A stretch of 59,056 nt of DNA. It comes from a virus. Position numbers and translations under genes: made by a program. The notes under the pieces were generated by a model. That model did not search any database. It was given only the letters and a program-made list of their open reading frames with translations, and was not told the DNA's origin. This document shows, one piece after another, positions 51,341 to 59,056 of this stretch. The number at the start of each line of letters is the position of its first letter. The stretch's first letter is position 1. The stretch covers positions 1-59,056 of IMG/VR virus record IMGVR_UViG_3300043395_003306; one strand, written 5' to 3'.

Positions 51341-51984
51341 CAGAGCGCCACTCCCGTTGTTACTCGGCTACCGTTCTGCGCAGTAACTGCTATCCGAACG
51401 CGTAGCGAGCTGCTGTCGATGTCTGCATCTACCGACAAAACCTGGATGCTGCGTAGCCGCTCGCTGTCGGGAATTCTTGAAGCGGCGGCGGCATGGATTG
51501 CCAGAAGCTGGTTTTCCGTGTTGGCAATTGCTTGACGCACGCGTGCCTCAACTCCGCTTGAGGTATTAAACGGAGTTCCGGTAATCCGCGTCAGTCCGCC
51601 CCCAAGTGAGGGAGAAAAGATGTTGGTACCCGGCGTTGTCAGCAGTACCTTGATGACTGTCTGCATCAGCCTACCCGGCCCAGAGACGTAGCCCTGGCCG
51701 CCACCTACGCTAAGAACAACGCCGCTCTCCTGCCCGGATGCAGCGGCGAGAAGCAAAACGCGTAGGTCGGTTACGATATCTCCGCGCACTTGAGAGGGTA
51801 CTTCCGCAAAAATACGGGTAGTAGACTCTACAATAAACGCCGGAGAGCGGTAGCCGTTGATAAGGACGTCTGCTACGTCCGTAAACCCGGTACCGCGTAG
51901 CTCAAGAAACTCACCACCCTCTCCCTCTCTGTAAGAAGTGGGAAGGGTGATTCCTTGGTAGGATATGGCGCGGAAGTCGATCAC
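51340..51984 (-). CDS. gp25/gpW-like baseplate wedge protein with IPT/TIG-like N-terminus (214 aa)
   Basis: The C-terminal part has the gp25-like pattern, helix-strand-helix with VIKVLLTTPGTNIFSPSLGG, then VRQAIANTENQLLA and strand-rich IQVLSVDADI. The N-terminal 75 residues (GGEFLELRGTGFTDVADVLI) look like an IPT/TIG Ig domain. gp25-like proteins lie next to J-like proteins in wedges, and the two genes are adjacent here. GTG 51984 is preceded by GAGG at a longer than usual distance. Confidence 0.7.
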   Translation of the reverse strand: MIDFRAISYQGITLPTSYREGEGGEFLELRGTGFTDVADVLINGYRSPAFIVESTTRIFAEVPSQVRGDIVTDLRVLLLAAASGQESGVVLSVGGGQGYVSGPGRLMQTVIKVLLTTPGTNIFSPSLGGGLTRITGTPFNTSSGVEARVRQAIANTENQLLAIHAAAASRIPDSERLRSIQVLSVDADIDSSSLRVRIAVTAQNGSRVTTGVAL

Positions 51985-51999
51985 GGCTCGTATTGTACC

Positions 52000-52284
52000 T
52001 CAAGCTTCCGAGATGAACGCAAAGTCATCCATCAGTTGCCCGTTTTCAGTAAAAATAAGTGCTGCGGCCCGTTCTAAACGTTGAATACGTCCCTTACCCG
52101 CCGCAGCCGTTTGTGTGACAGTCCCAGTATCAAAGTCTACGACGTTAGAATCTATCTCGCGAATTGCAGCTAAAATTCGGTTGGACAGTGAAAACCGGTA
52201 TAGCGCCGAGGCAGTAGGAGATAGCTCTTCAATTGCCAGAAGCCCCATTACTGCCTGTTGCTGTGGGGTAGGGTAAGCGCGCAC
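52000..52284 (-). CDS. hypothetical baseplate-region protein (94 aa)
   Basis: GTG 52284 overlaps the TAG upstream (TAGTG). The chain is mostly helical (QQAVMGLLAIEELSPTASAL) and ends with a second helix pair. No cysteines or membrane segments are seen. Its position directly before the gp25-like gene suggests a wedge or chaperone role, but there is no motif. Confidence 0.6.
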   Translation of the reverse strand: MRAYPTPQQQAVMGLLAIEELSPTASALYRFSLSNRILAAIREIDSNVVDFDTGTVTQTAAAGKGRIQRLERAAALIFTENGQLMDDFAFISEA

Positions 52285-53627
52285 TATGCACCTCTCGTAC
52301 TTAGTTGGAAATACGAAGCCGCTCTTTGATTCTCAGCGAGATCTGTAAGAAACAAAAGATCTCCCTGTAGGAATCTCACAACGGAAAACCCAAGGCTCTC
52401 TTCCTCAAGAAGCTGCCTACAACGCTTAGTTGCTTCTTTTGTCTGAGAAGATACCGGCGGATTGTATGACTTAAGCGTAGTAGTGAGCGGCGTTCTGAGT
52501 ACGACCTCAAAAGTCCCAGTGCGCTCAAAGACTTCCTGAGCCGCAACACTAACACCGGTTAGGTCAGACTGAATCTGCGCCAGTGTTCGCAGTATTTCCT
52601 TGATTGTTGTTACCGAAGAAAACGACGAAAGCTTGTCCAAGAGGGCTTTATCTGGGTCCGGTGCAACGTCTAGGAACGCACTACAGGTACTTTGGAACGT
52701 ACGCAACATGGGGTATGGGGCGGGCACAATCTCAAAGGACTCAGCTACAACGGGCGCTGCCAGCGTCACGCTATCGGCCAGCACAGCCGTAATTGTCGTT
52801 GTACCTCCTGCCCAAGAAACAAGGTCACCCGCCCTAATGTAGCACAAAGCGGGGGAACCCTTGGTCCAGGTTATTGATGCCCCAGACAGAGAAAACTCCG
52901 CGTCCTCCGGTACAAATTTCTGTCGGTACGCGGCGCGCAACGAAAGGGACGGTACGCGGTTGGTGACCAACAGGAAAGAGGCAGCGGCAGCTGTCTGCAC
53001 AGTAAACTGGGCAGCCCTCCCGGCGCCGTACACAGTTTCGGAAGCAGTATTTGCCTTTGTCACTGCATCTTCAACGGCCAGTTTACGGATGGGTTCAAAG
53101 TCTGGAGAAGCGTCCGCAAGCAGGGAAACGGAGGATTGAAGGTCGAAGTACTTAGGCATGAACTCCGACAATACCTGAAAGTACTTTCCCTGCGCTTCTA
53201 CGCCCCGCTCAGACAGCCTGCGGCCGACCCTAGTCGACCCAGCAGCGATAGATGCTCGGCGAGAAAGGGCTCTTTGGTACTCTTTCACCGACTCTACAGA
53301 CGTGCCCTCGCGTACGTGTGCGGGGATCTCAGGAAGCGTAGGTGCTGGGGAGCTGGCAAACATTGCCCCCTCTGCGTACGCAACTAGTTGGTCAATTAGC
53401 TGAGATAGCTCCGTAGCTGCTCCAAAAGCCCGGTTGCTCCCTAGATAGATCTGGTAAAAGACACAGTCAGGGTCTGCGATAAACGTCTTTGCAATCTGCT
53501 TGCGGACGCCATCCCAACGAGCTGAGAACGACGTTATTCCCGTAGCTCGCTCTTTCTGTGCGCCAACAGCCCCTGCTGATGCTGACGATGCCCAGGATTG
53601 CTTTGTGTCGGTATTGAAGATGGACAT
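52284..53627 (-). CDS. hypothetical virion protein (447 aa)
   Basis: ATG 53627 follows the stop of a 77-residue gene. The first 230 residues are helical. Residues about 235-300 contain one beta module of the same kind as in the giant proteins: RAGDLVSWAGGTTTITAVLA. A helical C-terminal region follows. This sharing of a module argues for a place in the same baseplate structure. No family is recognised. Confidence 0.6.
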   Translation of the reverse strand: MSIFNTDTKQSWASSASAGAVGAQKERATGITSFSARWDGVRKQIAKTFIADPDCVFYQIYLGSNRAFGAATELSQLIDQLVAYAEGAMFASSPAPTLPEIPAHVREGTSVESVKEYQRALSRRASIAAGSTRVGRRLSERGVEAQGKYFQVLSEFMPKYFDLQSSVSLLADASPDFEPIRKLAVEDAVTKANTASETVYGAGRAAQFTVQTAAAASFLLVTNRVPSLSLRAAYRQKFVPEDAEFSLSGASITWTKGSPALCYIRAGDLVSWAGGTTTITAVLADSVTLAAPVVAESFEIVPAPYPMLRTFQSTCSAFLDVAPDPDKALLDKLSSFSSVTTIKEILRTLAQIQSDLTGVSVAAQEVFERTGTFEVVLRTPLTTTLKSYNPPVSSQTKEATKRCRQLLEEESLGFSVVRFLQGDLLFLTDLAENQRAASYFQLSTRGA

Positions 53628-53629
53628 GG

Positions 53630-53863
53630 CTATCTCTTTAACCGATCGCGGACTGCGTCGGGATCGAGGTCTAAAACCTCACAGACGTAAGAAAAAGAAC
53701 CTACGCCTCGATACTCCGTACAACGCACCCACTGCCTAGCGTCTTTCCTGTACGCCAGGCTCTCTTTGTTGTTACCCGCGTACCTATAGTCGTCTACGGC
53801 GCGCGCGAGTACGGCAGCCCAGAGAGCCTTTGCAGCATCGGGGTCTACCCTTGACGCTGACAA
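53630..53863 (-). CDS. small helical protein, possible HTH (77 aa)
   Basis: TTG 53863 is the only in-frame start; there is no clear ribosome site, so the start is uncertain. The sequence AYRKDARQWV, then SFSYVCEVLDLDPDAVRDRL, is a pattern I recall from small phage proteins with an HTH-like end. It may bind DNA or be a small regulator of late genes. It lies between Ig-like and baseplate genes. Confidence 0.55.
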   Translation of the reverse strand: MSASRVDPDAAKALWAAVLARAVDDYRYAGNNKESLAYRKDARQWVRCTEYRGVGSFSYVCEVLDLDPDAVRDRLKR

Positions 53864-53864
53864 T

Positions 53865-54767
53865 TTACGTCACTGTGATTGTACAAGAGACGCTCAGCAG
53901 GGGATCTACCGGCTGTCGGAGCGCAAACACATCTGGCTTTTCCGCAACCGTCAATGTGGTTGACCCCGGAGCAATACCGCGTATCGTAAGCATATTGTCC
54001 TGTATTAAGTACGAGGCAACTGACGTATCCGCGATAGAGGTCTGCACGTAAGTCCCGAGGACCTCGGAATCTCCGTTGTCTAGCGTGTAGGGCAGGGTGA
54101 CGCGGGTTGTGAGAGTTGCTGTGATCTCTACATCTGCGGTGCCGTCCACGGACAGGTTGACTGTATCTTCCGACAACTCTAAGGCAGCAAGCTCGGGGAA
54201 CAGCAGCTCAGAGATGTCCGCACTTCCGTAATCGGGAATTACGATGCGGTAGGTGGTGTCGTCGGTTCCAGACGCCCAAGCCTCGTACACGCCGTTTCGC
54301 ACCAAGTGAATATCGATATACCCCTCGCTATTAGTCGTCGTGTAGACCTTTGAGGGAAGCATGGCTCTGCCGCCTACGACGCGCGGCCTACCCGTCAACA
54401 TGAAGTAGAGGGTCACGTTACCGCTGGGCGTTCCTGCCGCATTTAGGAGGTACCCGGTTACGCGGCAGAGGTTGGGATCCGTAGAGCCCGGGTACGTCGT
54501 GAGATCGTGCCCCACGGCGTCAAACGAATTCAGAAGTGCGCTGTCTACGTTGATGGTGCAGCGCGAGTCAAAGGCGTACCCAACCTTAAAGAACCGAACC
54601 CAGTATACCTCGTCTTCGGGGAGGTCCGTCGTTACTCGCCCGTCAACGTCGGTTGTTAGCTCGGTGATAAACGTGTCTCCGTCTTCTGAATAGATGCGCA
54701 CAAGCACATCTGCCAGGGGCGCAGGAGAGATGGCGTCGTCAACGACAACAAGAGTGACTTCGGTCAT
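53865..54767 (-). CDS. Ig-like virion surface protein with BIG2-type C-terminus (300 aa)
   Basis: The N-terminal domain has a carboxypeptidase-regulatory-like beta fold (LADVLVRIYSEDG, TTDVDGRVTTDLPE). A middle domain starts CRVTGYLLNAAG and contains TTTNSEGYIDI. The C-terminal domain resembles bacterial Ig-like BIG2: VNLSVDGTADVEITA and LTIRGIAPGSTTLTV. Such domains decorate phage surfaces. The middle domain recurs in the next gene product upstream. The start overlaps the upstream stop (ATGA). Confidence 0.65.
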   Translation of the reverse strand: MTEVTLVVVDDAISPAPLADVLVRIYSEDGDTFITELTTDVDGRVTTDLPEDEVYWVRFFKVGYAFDSRCTINVDSALLNSFDAVGHDLTTYPGSTDPNLCRVTGYLLNAAGTPSGNVTLYFMLTGRPRVVGGRAMLPSKVYTTTNSEGYIDIHLVRNGVYEAWASGTDDTTYRIVIPDYGSADISELLFPELAALELSEDTVNLSVDGTADVEITATLTTRVTLPYTLDNGDSEVLGTYVQTSIADTSVASYLIQDNMLTIRGIAPGSTTLTVAEKPDVFALRQPVDPLLSVSCTITVT

Positions 54768-55444
54768 GGAAGGCTCCTACGAATCAGCGGATTCGTATTT
54801 GCGACCTGAACCGCTAACGGGTCATCTGTGTCGCTGACAAGATCAAAGATATCTACCTCTGCCGCGTCTGGGATGGTGACTTGGCGAACCAGCCCCATGC
54901 CTGAGATAGCAATTGTGCCCGTCTGTCCCGGAAGTAGGTACATCTCAAGTAGCCCTTCGGAGTTTGTTTGCGCGGTGCTTTCTCGCGAAACAACTCCTAA
55001 AGGTACGACAGAGTTAGGGCCAAAGTTAGGCGTGAATCGAACGTGCACACCCACCTGATAGTCTCCGCGCGCGTCTAGGAACGTGCCAGTTACCTTGCAG
55101 GTGTTGGCATACCCAACGCCGGGTTCTTCTAGCTCGGACGCGTTTGACGCCGAAGTTACGCGTACCGCGGTAAATGACTCGGTGTTTGTAAACGAGCTGC
55201 CGTCTACGATAAACGTCCAAGTCAGGACGTAGCTACCTGGGTTTACGGGCGCCCAAGTAATGTAGTACGTTCCCGTGGCAGAATTAGTGACGGAACTACC
55301 ACTAAACGAGGCGACGGTAGCGCCCGTTTCCGTCGTGATTACGGCCGACGGAGTGCTGTCGGCATTGGTCGGGATATCGCCGTCAACTGTTGTGAGTGCG
55401 ATGGTTAGCGTGAACTGGCGCGTACGCCCAACGATAGTAGCCAT
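54764..55444 (-). CDS. Ig-like virion protein, paralogue of neighbour (226 aa)
   Basis: Start is GTG 55447 or ATG 55444; I use the ATG, which overlaps the stop of the gene upstream (TGATG). The N-terminal 95 residues form an Ig-like fold (GTYYITWAPVNPGSYVLTW). The C-terminal domain (CKVTGTFLDARG, AQTNSEGLLEMYLL, VTIPDAAEVDIFDL) matches the middle domain of the next protein (CRVTG, TTNSEG, IVIPDYGSADISEL). This indicates a tandem duplication. Probable fibre or decoration protein. Confidence 0.6.
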   Translation of the reverse strand: MATIVGRTRQFTLTIALTTVDGDIPTNADSTPSAVITTETGATVASFSGSSVTNSATGTYYITWAPVNPGSYVLTWTFIVDGSSFTNTESFTAVRVTSASNASELEEPGVGYANTCKVTGTFLDARGDYQVGVHVRFTPNFGPNSVVPLGVVSRESTAQTNSEGLLEMYLLPGQTGTIAISGMGLVRQVTIPDAAEVDIFDLVSDTDDPLAVQVANTNPLIRRSLP

Positions 55445-56091
55445 CACAGCACCGTGGAAGTTGCAGTTGACTTAATTGATCCAGTTGAGCGACTATACGG
55501 CAAAGTACGGAATGCGGAAACAATAACGAGGGCCTCTCCCCCCTCTGGCGTAGTCCGCACGTACACAAAGTGCTTGCCTTCGCGCGTTGGGACAAAACTA
55601 GCCAGATACACTGGTTTAAATCCCGTAGGCGCGGGTTTAACTAAAAACGATAGTGCAAGGCCTGCTTCGGGAGTTAGCAGATCGGATTCGTGCACAACCT
55701 TTCCAACTACGGTAAGCCCTAAGATCCCGCGGTAAGCCACAGTAGCAGTATCGCCCACTTTTACGGATAGTTCCTGCAGTACTGGTTCTCCAACTGTACC
55801 AACAGCCTGCTCGGCTTCGGAGTAGGAGTAGAACCTAGATGCGTCTGTGCCGGCTGTCGCGTCTCCGCTAAACGCCCGATAAGTGACGTTGTACCACCCT
55901 ACCTCGCTAGGAGTGTAAGACCCCACATAGATTTTAATGTGGTCTGCCGCAGTTGGTATCTCTACGAGAGACACCATTAAGGCTTCGCTAGGAAAATCTG
56001 GATGCTGCACGTATGCCTCGACCAAAAGTCCGGTCTCGGCTTTGTAGAAAAGCGGAATAGGAGTTCCGCGTAGCACAGCATCTTTTTGCAC
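55444..56091 (-). CDS. beta-rich virion protein (215 aa)
   Basis: GTG 56091 is chosen because AGGAG, overlapping the preceding TAG, lies five bases upstream. A longer frame to 56145 would overlap that gene. The chain shows two beta domains with segments such as EVGWYNVTYRAF and EGKHFVYVRTTPEGGEALVI, of the kind seen in tail-fibre attachment or Ig-like proteins. No catalytic motif is seen. Confidence 0.6.
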   Translation of the reverse strand: MQKDAVLRGTPIPLFYKAETGLLVEAYVQHPDFPSEALMVSLVEIPTAADHIKIYVGSYTPSEVGWYNVTYRAFSGDATAGTDASRFYSYSEAEQAVGTVGEPVLQELSVKVGDTATVAYRGILGLTVVGKVVHESDLLTPEAGLALSFLVKPAPTGFKPVYLASFVPTREGKHFVYVRTTPEGGEALVIVSAFRTLPYSRSTGSIKSTATSTVL

Positions 56092-56099
56092 AGTAGCTC

Positions 56100-56615
56100 C
56101 TAGTTGTCGTCGTCTAGTAGTGACGACAAGGTACCCCCGTAGCACCCTTCCATACAGTTTACGGTATTGAACTTCTCGCCGTCAAACGCACCACAAAACA
56201 CCATTTTTACGGTTGCAGAATGCAGGTAGGCCATCAGATAAAATGGGAAATCCCCGGGGTCTATAATTGTCTCGGGTACCCCAATGGGGGCAGTTGCTGT
56301 TGCCACCGCCCCAGTTGGCGTCTTTTGGGCCGCCGCGCGAATTGGCTGCCCAGGCAGGGAGATAAGATACGCGTAGCAGGTAGGATGGCGCGCAAGGATC
56401 GCCCTTACTGATTGGGGATCCTCCGGGTCAAAATCATGCCCGTGTGTGGGGAGAACAGGGATGTCTCCCTCATCCGCCTCAAATACAAATACGTTGGGCC
56501 TAATTGCCGCTTCTTTTCTTTCCCGACGACCCACGAGTTCCGACAGGATAAAGCGGGCCCAGTCTAAAGACAGATCATCGTTTGAGCTATTCTCCCGTAG
56601 ATGTGCTGTCGTCAT
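56100..56615 (-). CDS. hypothetical protein (171 aa, start uncertain)
   Basis: ATG 56615 lies inside the end of the upstream gene (29-base overlap), with a weak ribosome site. Starting at 56663 would overlap more. The sequence includes GDIPVLPTHGHDFDPEDPQS, FPFYLMAYLHSATVK and FCGAFDGEKFNTVNCMEGCYG, so a mixed alpha/beta fold with three C-terminal Cys. It ends with an acidic tail. No family is recognised. Confidence 0.55.
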   Translation of the reverse strand: MTTAHLRENSSNDDLSLDWARFILSELVGRRERKEAAIRPNVFVFEADEGDIPVLPTHGHDFDPEDPQSVRAILARHPTCYAYLISLPGQPIRAAAQKTPTGAVATATAPIGVPETIIDPGDFPFYLMAYLHSATVKMVFCGAFDGEKFNTVNCMEGCYGGTLSSLLDDDN

Positions 56616-56952
56616 TAGGCCCCCGTTTGCGCAACTCTGCAAGAATAGCCTTTCCGTGCGCACTTACGTCTTCTAGTAGTTTACCGCCAAGCTGAGTAAG
56701 TGAACTAGCTACTATTGTTTTCGGGTAGGGCAGATTTGTCATTGAGGTGACGGCAACAAGCCCGAGTACCCCCACAAGTTTTTCATATTGGTGAGGCAGC
56801 AGCGTGTACAACGGTTGCCCGTCTAGCGCGTACAAATCTCCCGTCTCTGTGTCGTAAATTGCCCGTGCGCCTTCTAGACCATCTCGGAGTGATAGAACAG
56901 CATTTTGCAGGGTCTTCTTTGGTCGCTTTGTTCCACCAATGAATGCGAACAT
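56587..56952 (-). CDS. hypothetical small protein (121 aa)
   Basis: ATG 56952 follows AAGGAG at five bases. A longer frame reaches 57021 but would run through the terminator stem, so it is not used. The product starts FAFIGGTKRPKKTLQNAVLS, contains a DGLEGARAIYDTETGDLYAL segment and a helical hydrophobic region, and ends with a charged tail. It is the first gene after the terminator that follows the fibre gene. Function is unknown. Confidence 0.6.
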   Translation of the reverse strand: MFAFIGGTKRPKKTLQNAVLSLRDGLEGARAIYDTETGDLYALDGQPLYTLLPHQYEKLVGVLGLVAVTSMTNLPYPKTIVASSLTQLGGKLLEDVSAHGKAILAELRKRGPNDDSTSTGE

Positions 56953-56971
56953 CCTTACTCCTTGAAACAGG

Positions 56972-57008
56972 GAAACCCCCGCAGGTGTATAACACCTGCG
57001 GGGGTTTC
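56972..57008 (-). terminator. strong hairpin terminator after the coiled-coil fibre gene
   Basis: A 17-base perfect stem, GAAACCCCCGCAGGTGT with its complement, and a three-base loop. On the minus strand it ends GGGGGTTTC then CCTG, so the T-run is short. It lies just after the fibre gene stop (57029) and may partly stop or process the transcript, giving more fibre than downstream products. Confidence 0.75.
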
Positions 57009-57028
57009 TTGTCCTTCGCAATTATTGC

Positions 57029-58783
57029 TTAGAACGCGCCGCCACCATTTGACCCGCTGATGGGCGACATGACCTCAAGGTACCGGAACGTTGAGAAGCT
57101 CTGCGGAATACCGCTGGGATCGCCGTCCCGGCAAAAGAACTCAAAGCCCATGGTGTCACGGTGGTACGCAGGAATAACCGCGTGCAGCGTGAACACACCG
57201 GGGATCGGACTGTTTGAGCCGTCTAGATTCTGCGGAACTACAGCGAACCCGTTTAGGAACCCGTTTGCCCCTGAAGAGTCCGCCGCCGAGAGGAGGCTGC
57301 CAGCAGAGGGCGCGTTGTACATAGCAACACTCGTACCAGAGGTGCTGTTCTTTGCCTTGACAAAGACCTTACCCGCTGGCGACGTACCAAGCACGTCTGG
57401 ATCCTCAAGAGCACCTGTCTCTCCGTCACGGACGTTAACCGAGATGGAAAGGCGGAACTCTGTGGACTTCGAGAAGATGCGCTCTGGCACGAACGGGAGC
57501 AGCACGGCGTTCGTCTGCACCGCGAGGGTGTCAACCGTGGCCTTGACTGCCGCGATATCGGCCGAGAGTGAGGCGCCAGCGGGCGACCCGATCTTGCTCT
57601 GGATGTCCGTGGTATCGGCCTCGATGTCAACCAGCTGGGCCTTGGCTGCTGCGATACGGCCAAAGACCGTCGTCGTAGTAGCTGAGGTGTCAGATGACGT
57701 GCCGAGCTTATCGGAGACCGCAACTAGACCGTCCGTGCCATCAGACAGGATGTCCCACGCCTGGTAGAGCGCGTGACCTGCTGTGTTTGCGCCCTTACCC
57801 GATACATCGTCGTCCCAGACGTCAGAACCGGCCAGGTTATCGTAGATGGCCTTTAACGCCTGCGCCACGTTTGTCGGAGCTGCGGCACCAACAAAGTAGG
57901 TACCAATATCACCAATCTCGGCCTTGATATCGTCTACGTTTCCGTCAACGGTTGCAAGTGCCGTGTCTACGTCGTCAATGTGCCCCTTGAGTGCCGATAG
58001 GCCGAAGGTGGCACTCTCAACCGCAGTCTTGATGTCATCAACATTGCTGTCGATTGTGGCAATATCGTTCTGGTTATCGTTGATTTCTGCCTGAAGTGCT
58101 GAGAGCCCGTAAGTCGCGTTCTCAAGCAGAGTCTCGATGTTGTCGGCCGTAGTGCCAACGCCGTCTACTGCCGACTTAATCGCCGACAAGCCAAACGTAG
58201 CGCTTTCGACCGCAGTCTTGACATCATCAACGTTGCCGTCGACGGTATCGATCAGCGACTTGAGCGCGCCGAGACCGTCAGTGCCGTTATCTAGGTCATC
58301 CTGGACACCCTTGGCCTTTAGGTAGATTGCGCTGAGCGCCCCCGCAACGTCGTCAGGGACAGACACAAGGCCCGTCCAAGTCTCGCCCGACACGTCACCG
58401 ATCTCAGTCTGAAGGGCGTCAACATCCGCCTGAACAGCAGCCACGTCCGACTCAACGTCGGTAAGCTTGCTAAGCACGTCGGCAAAGTGACCCGTAGGAG
58501 CGTATGCCCACAGAGGAATACGGGCGCCCTCGTTTCCAGCAGAAATGACGGCGTAGTAGGTGCGGTCCGCGGTCATATTCGCGGCGTTTACCTTTAGGGC
58601 GTACAGACCTCCGCCGTTATCTAGGACGCTAACTCCCGCAGACACTGTCGGATCTGCACCAGAGGCGTCGTCCGTCTCGTAGACGGTTGCAACGGGACTC
58701 AGGCCCGAAGCACTCAGCTGGAAGGGAAAATATGCGTTTTTACCGGAGGGAACAATACGATCCCAGAGCATGGTAACAGCCAT
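57029..58783 (-). CDS. coiled-coil tail fibre or whisker protein with repeats (584 aa)
   Basis: The N-terminal 95 residues form a beta domain. Residues about 100-400 are a long coiled coil with repeats: NVDDVKTAVESATFGLSAIK, a variant NIETLLENATYGLSALQ, then NVDDIKTAVESATFGLSALK. The C-terminal 150 residues form a beta domain (FRLSISVNVRDG, GVFTLHAVIPAYHRDTMGFE) that may bind receptors or join other fibres. The [A/N]-T-[F/Y]-G-L-S-A-[I/L]-[K/Q] pattern occurs in trimeric phage fibres. ATG 58783 follows AAAGGA. A sigma70-like promoter and a terminator bracket the gene. Confidence 0.75.
   Translation of the reverse strand: MAVTMLWDRIVPSGKNAYFPFQLSASGLSPVATVYETDDASGADPTVSAGVSVLDNGGGLYALKVNAANMTADRTYYAVISAGNEGARIPLWAYAPTGHFADVLSKLTDVESDVAAVQADVDALQTEIGDVSGETWTGLVSVPDDVAGALSAIYLKAKGVQDDLDNGTDGLGALKSLIDTVDGNVDDVKTAVESATFGLSAIKSAVDGVGTTADNIETLLENATYGLSALQAEINDNQNDIATIDSNVDDIKTAVESATFGLSALKGHIDDVDTALATVDGNVDDIKAEIGDIGTYFVGAAAPTNVAQALKAIYDNLAGSDVWDDDVSGKGANTAGHALYQAWDILSDGTDGLVAVSDKLGTSSDTSATTTTVFGRIAAAKAQLVDIEADTTDIQSKIGSPAGASLSADIAAVKATVDTLAVQTNAVLLPFVPERIFSKSTEFRLSISVNVRDGETGALEDPDVLGTSPAGKVFVKAKNSTSGTSVAMYNAPSAGSLLSAADSSGANGFLNGFAVVPQNLDGSNSPIPGVFTLHAVIPAYHRDTMGFEFFCRDGDPSGIPQSFSTFRYLEVMSPISGSNGGGAF
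57925..58270 (-). repeat. internal DNA repeats in the fibre coiled coil
   Basis: About 50-base segments near 57998-58046 and 58187-58236 are close copies that encode SATFGLSA repeats, with weaker copies between. They arise from duplication of coiled-coil units and can expand or contract. Confidence 0.65.
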
Positions 58784-58809
58784 AGTAGGATTCCTTTATG
58801 GTGAAGAGT

Positions 58810-58823
58810 GACGAGATCTCGTC
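58810..58823. repeat. 14-base perfect palindrome in the fibre leader
   Basis: GACGAGATCTCGTC is its own reverse complement and lies between the promoter (58889-58916) and the fibre start. It could be a leader hairpin or operator. Confidence 0.45.
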
Positions 58824-58888
58824 GCGCACTTCCTTGGTGCGTTCTTTTCACCGCTACTTCTGGCGGGACGCCGTTGCGTCTTGCTAAG

Positions 58889-58916
58889 ACTATACACGCC
58901 TACGCGCCCGCGTCAA
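58889..58916 (-). promoter_or_regulatory. sigma70-like promoter for the fibre gene
   Basis: On the minus strand TTGACG, a 16-base spacer and TATAGT lie about 105 bases upstream of the fibre ATG. Both hexamers differ from consensus by one base. This is the best promoter in the window. The -35 overlaps the stop codon of the gene upstream. Confidence 0.75.
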
Positions 58917-59038
58917 CTACGCTCGCGTAGGTGAGATTTCAGGGTCAGGTAGCTGTTGAAGAAACGGCACTCGGCGGATTGCGGCCAGTCGGCCTGCGCC
59001 TGCGAGAGCTGCTCCTGGGTAATTACGAATACCCACAC
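58913..59038 (-). CDS. small protein or C-terminal end of a gene at the right edge (41 aa visible from GTG)
   Basis: GTG 59038 has AGGAAA at a suitable distance, giving MWVFVITQEQLSQAQADWPQ and 21 further residues to TGA 58913-58915. The frame stays open to the window edge, so it may be the tail of a longer gene. The sequence is amphipathic, with one Cys, and has no recognised motif. The stop codon is shared with the -35 box of the fibre promoter. Confidence 0.5.
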   Translation of the reverse strand: MWVFVITQEQLSQAQADWPQSAECRFFNSYLTLKSHLRERS

Positions 59039-59056
59039 GATTTTCCTACCGCGCTG

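Noticed and set aside
57060-57767. 235-codon rightward open frame
   Set aside because: Antisense to the fibre gene, arising from its repetitive sequence.
57925-58270. CRISPR-like repetition
   Set aside because: The repeats are coding, diverged and lack spacers; they encode coiled-coil units of the fibre.
1-59056. tRNA genes, insertion sequences or integrase
   Set aside because: The intergenic gaps are very short and none shows a tRNA-like fold; no transposase or integrase motif is seen in any real frame.

Overview
This window is about 59 kb of a large tailed bacteriophage. The evidence is tightly packed genes with 1-4 base start/stop overlaps, a portal protein, contractile-tail baseplate proteins (J-like wedge, gp25-like wedge, OB-fold spike) and a complete phage replication/recombination set. 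The contractile-type baseplate implies a myovirus, probably of large genome size. No terminase, major capsid, tail sheath, endolysin or integrase gene is visible, so the window is only part of the genome. The host cannot be named. Shine-Dalgarno sites of the AGGAG/GGAGG type are common and base composition looks moderately GC-rich. No tRNA or rRNA gene and no CRISPR array was seen.

Layout. (1) 1-16958, leftward: virion genes including a portal protein (12702-14858), an OB-fold spike-like protein (4463-5482) and, between them, a 2067-residue gene that is a complete multisubunit-type RNA polymerase with beta and beta' fused in one chain (5479-11682). A rightward island of four small genes (11760-12705) interrupts this block. 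(2) 17063-32930, rightward: SF2 helicase, family-4-type uracil-DNA glycosylase, DnaB-like helicase, CHC2/TOPRIM primase, zinc-ribbon ssDNA-binding-type protein, family A DNA polymerase, HU-like protein, RecA-like recombinase, PD-(D/E)XK resolvase-like nuclease, Cas4-like nuclease, UvsY-like protein, RusA-like resolvase and several Cys-rich small proteins. A strong bidirectional terminator at 32933-32959 closes this block. (3) 32963-58783, leftward: GNAT acetyltransferase, holin-like membrane protein, three giant baseplate/tail proteins of 1898, 1571 and 1995 residues, gp25-like wedge, Ig-like proteins and a coiled-coil fibre. The block is led by a sigma70-like promoter at 58889-58916.

How it fits together. 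The rightward block supplies DNA replication and recombination. The leftward blocks supply the particle. The fused RNA polymerase is translationally coupled (ATGA) to the spike gene inside the virion block, so it may be a late product that is packaged, or it may transcribe late genes. The gene order alone cannot decide between these.

Most notable observations: the fused beta-beta' polymerase lacking the N-terminal zinc domain of beta'; a short C-terminal peptide (N/T-P-F/M plus basic residues) shared by five replication proteins; a set of mutually exclusive hairpins that could hide or expose the ribosome site of the RecA-like gene; a possible TGA readthrough at 32700-32702; and a Cys-rich reading frame after the RusA-like gene with no standard start codon.
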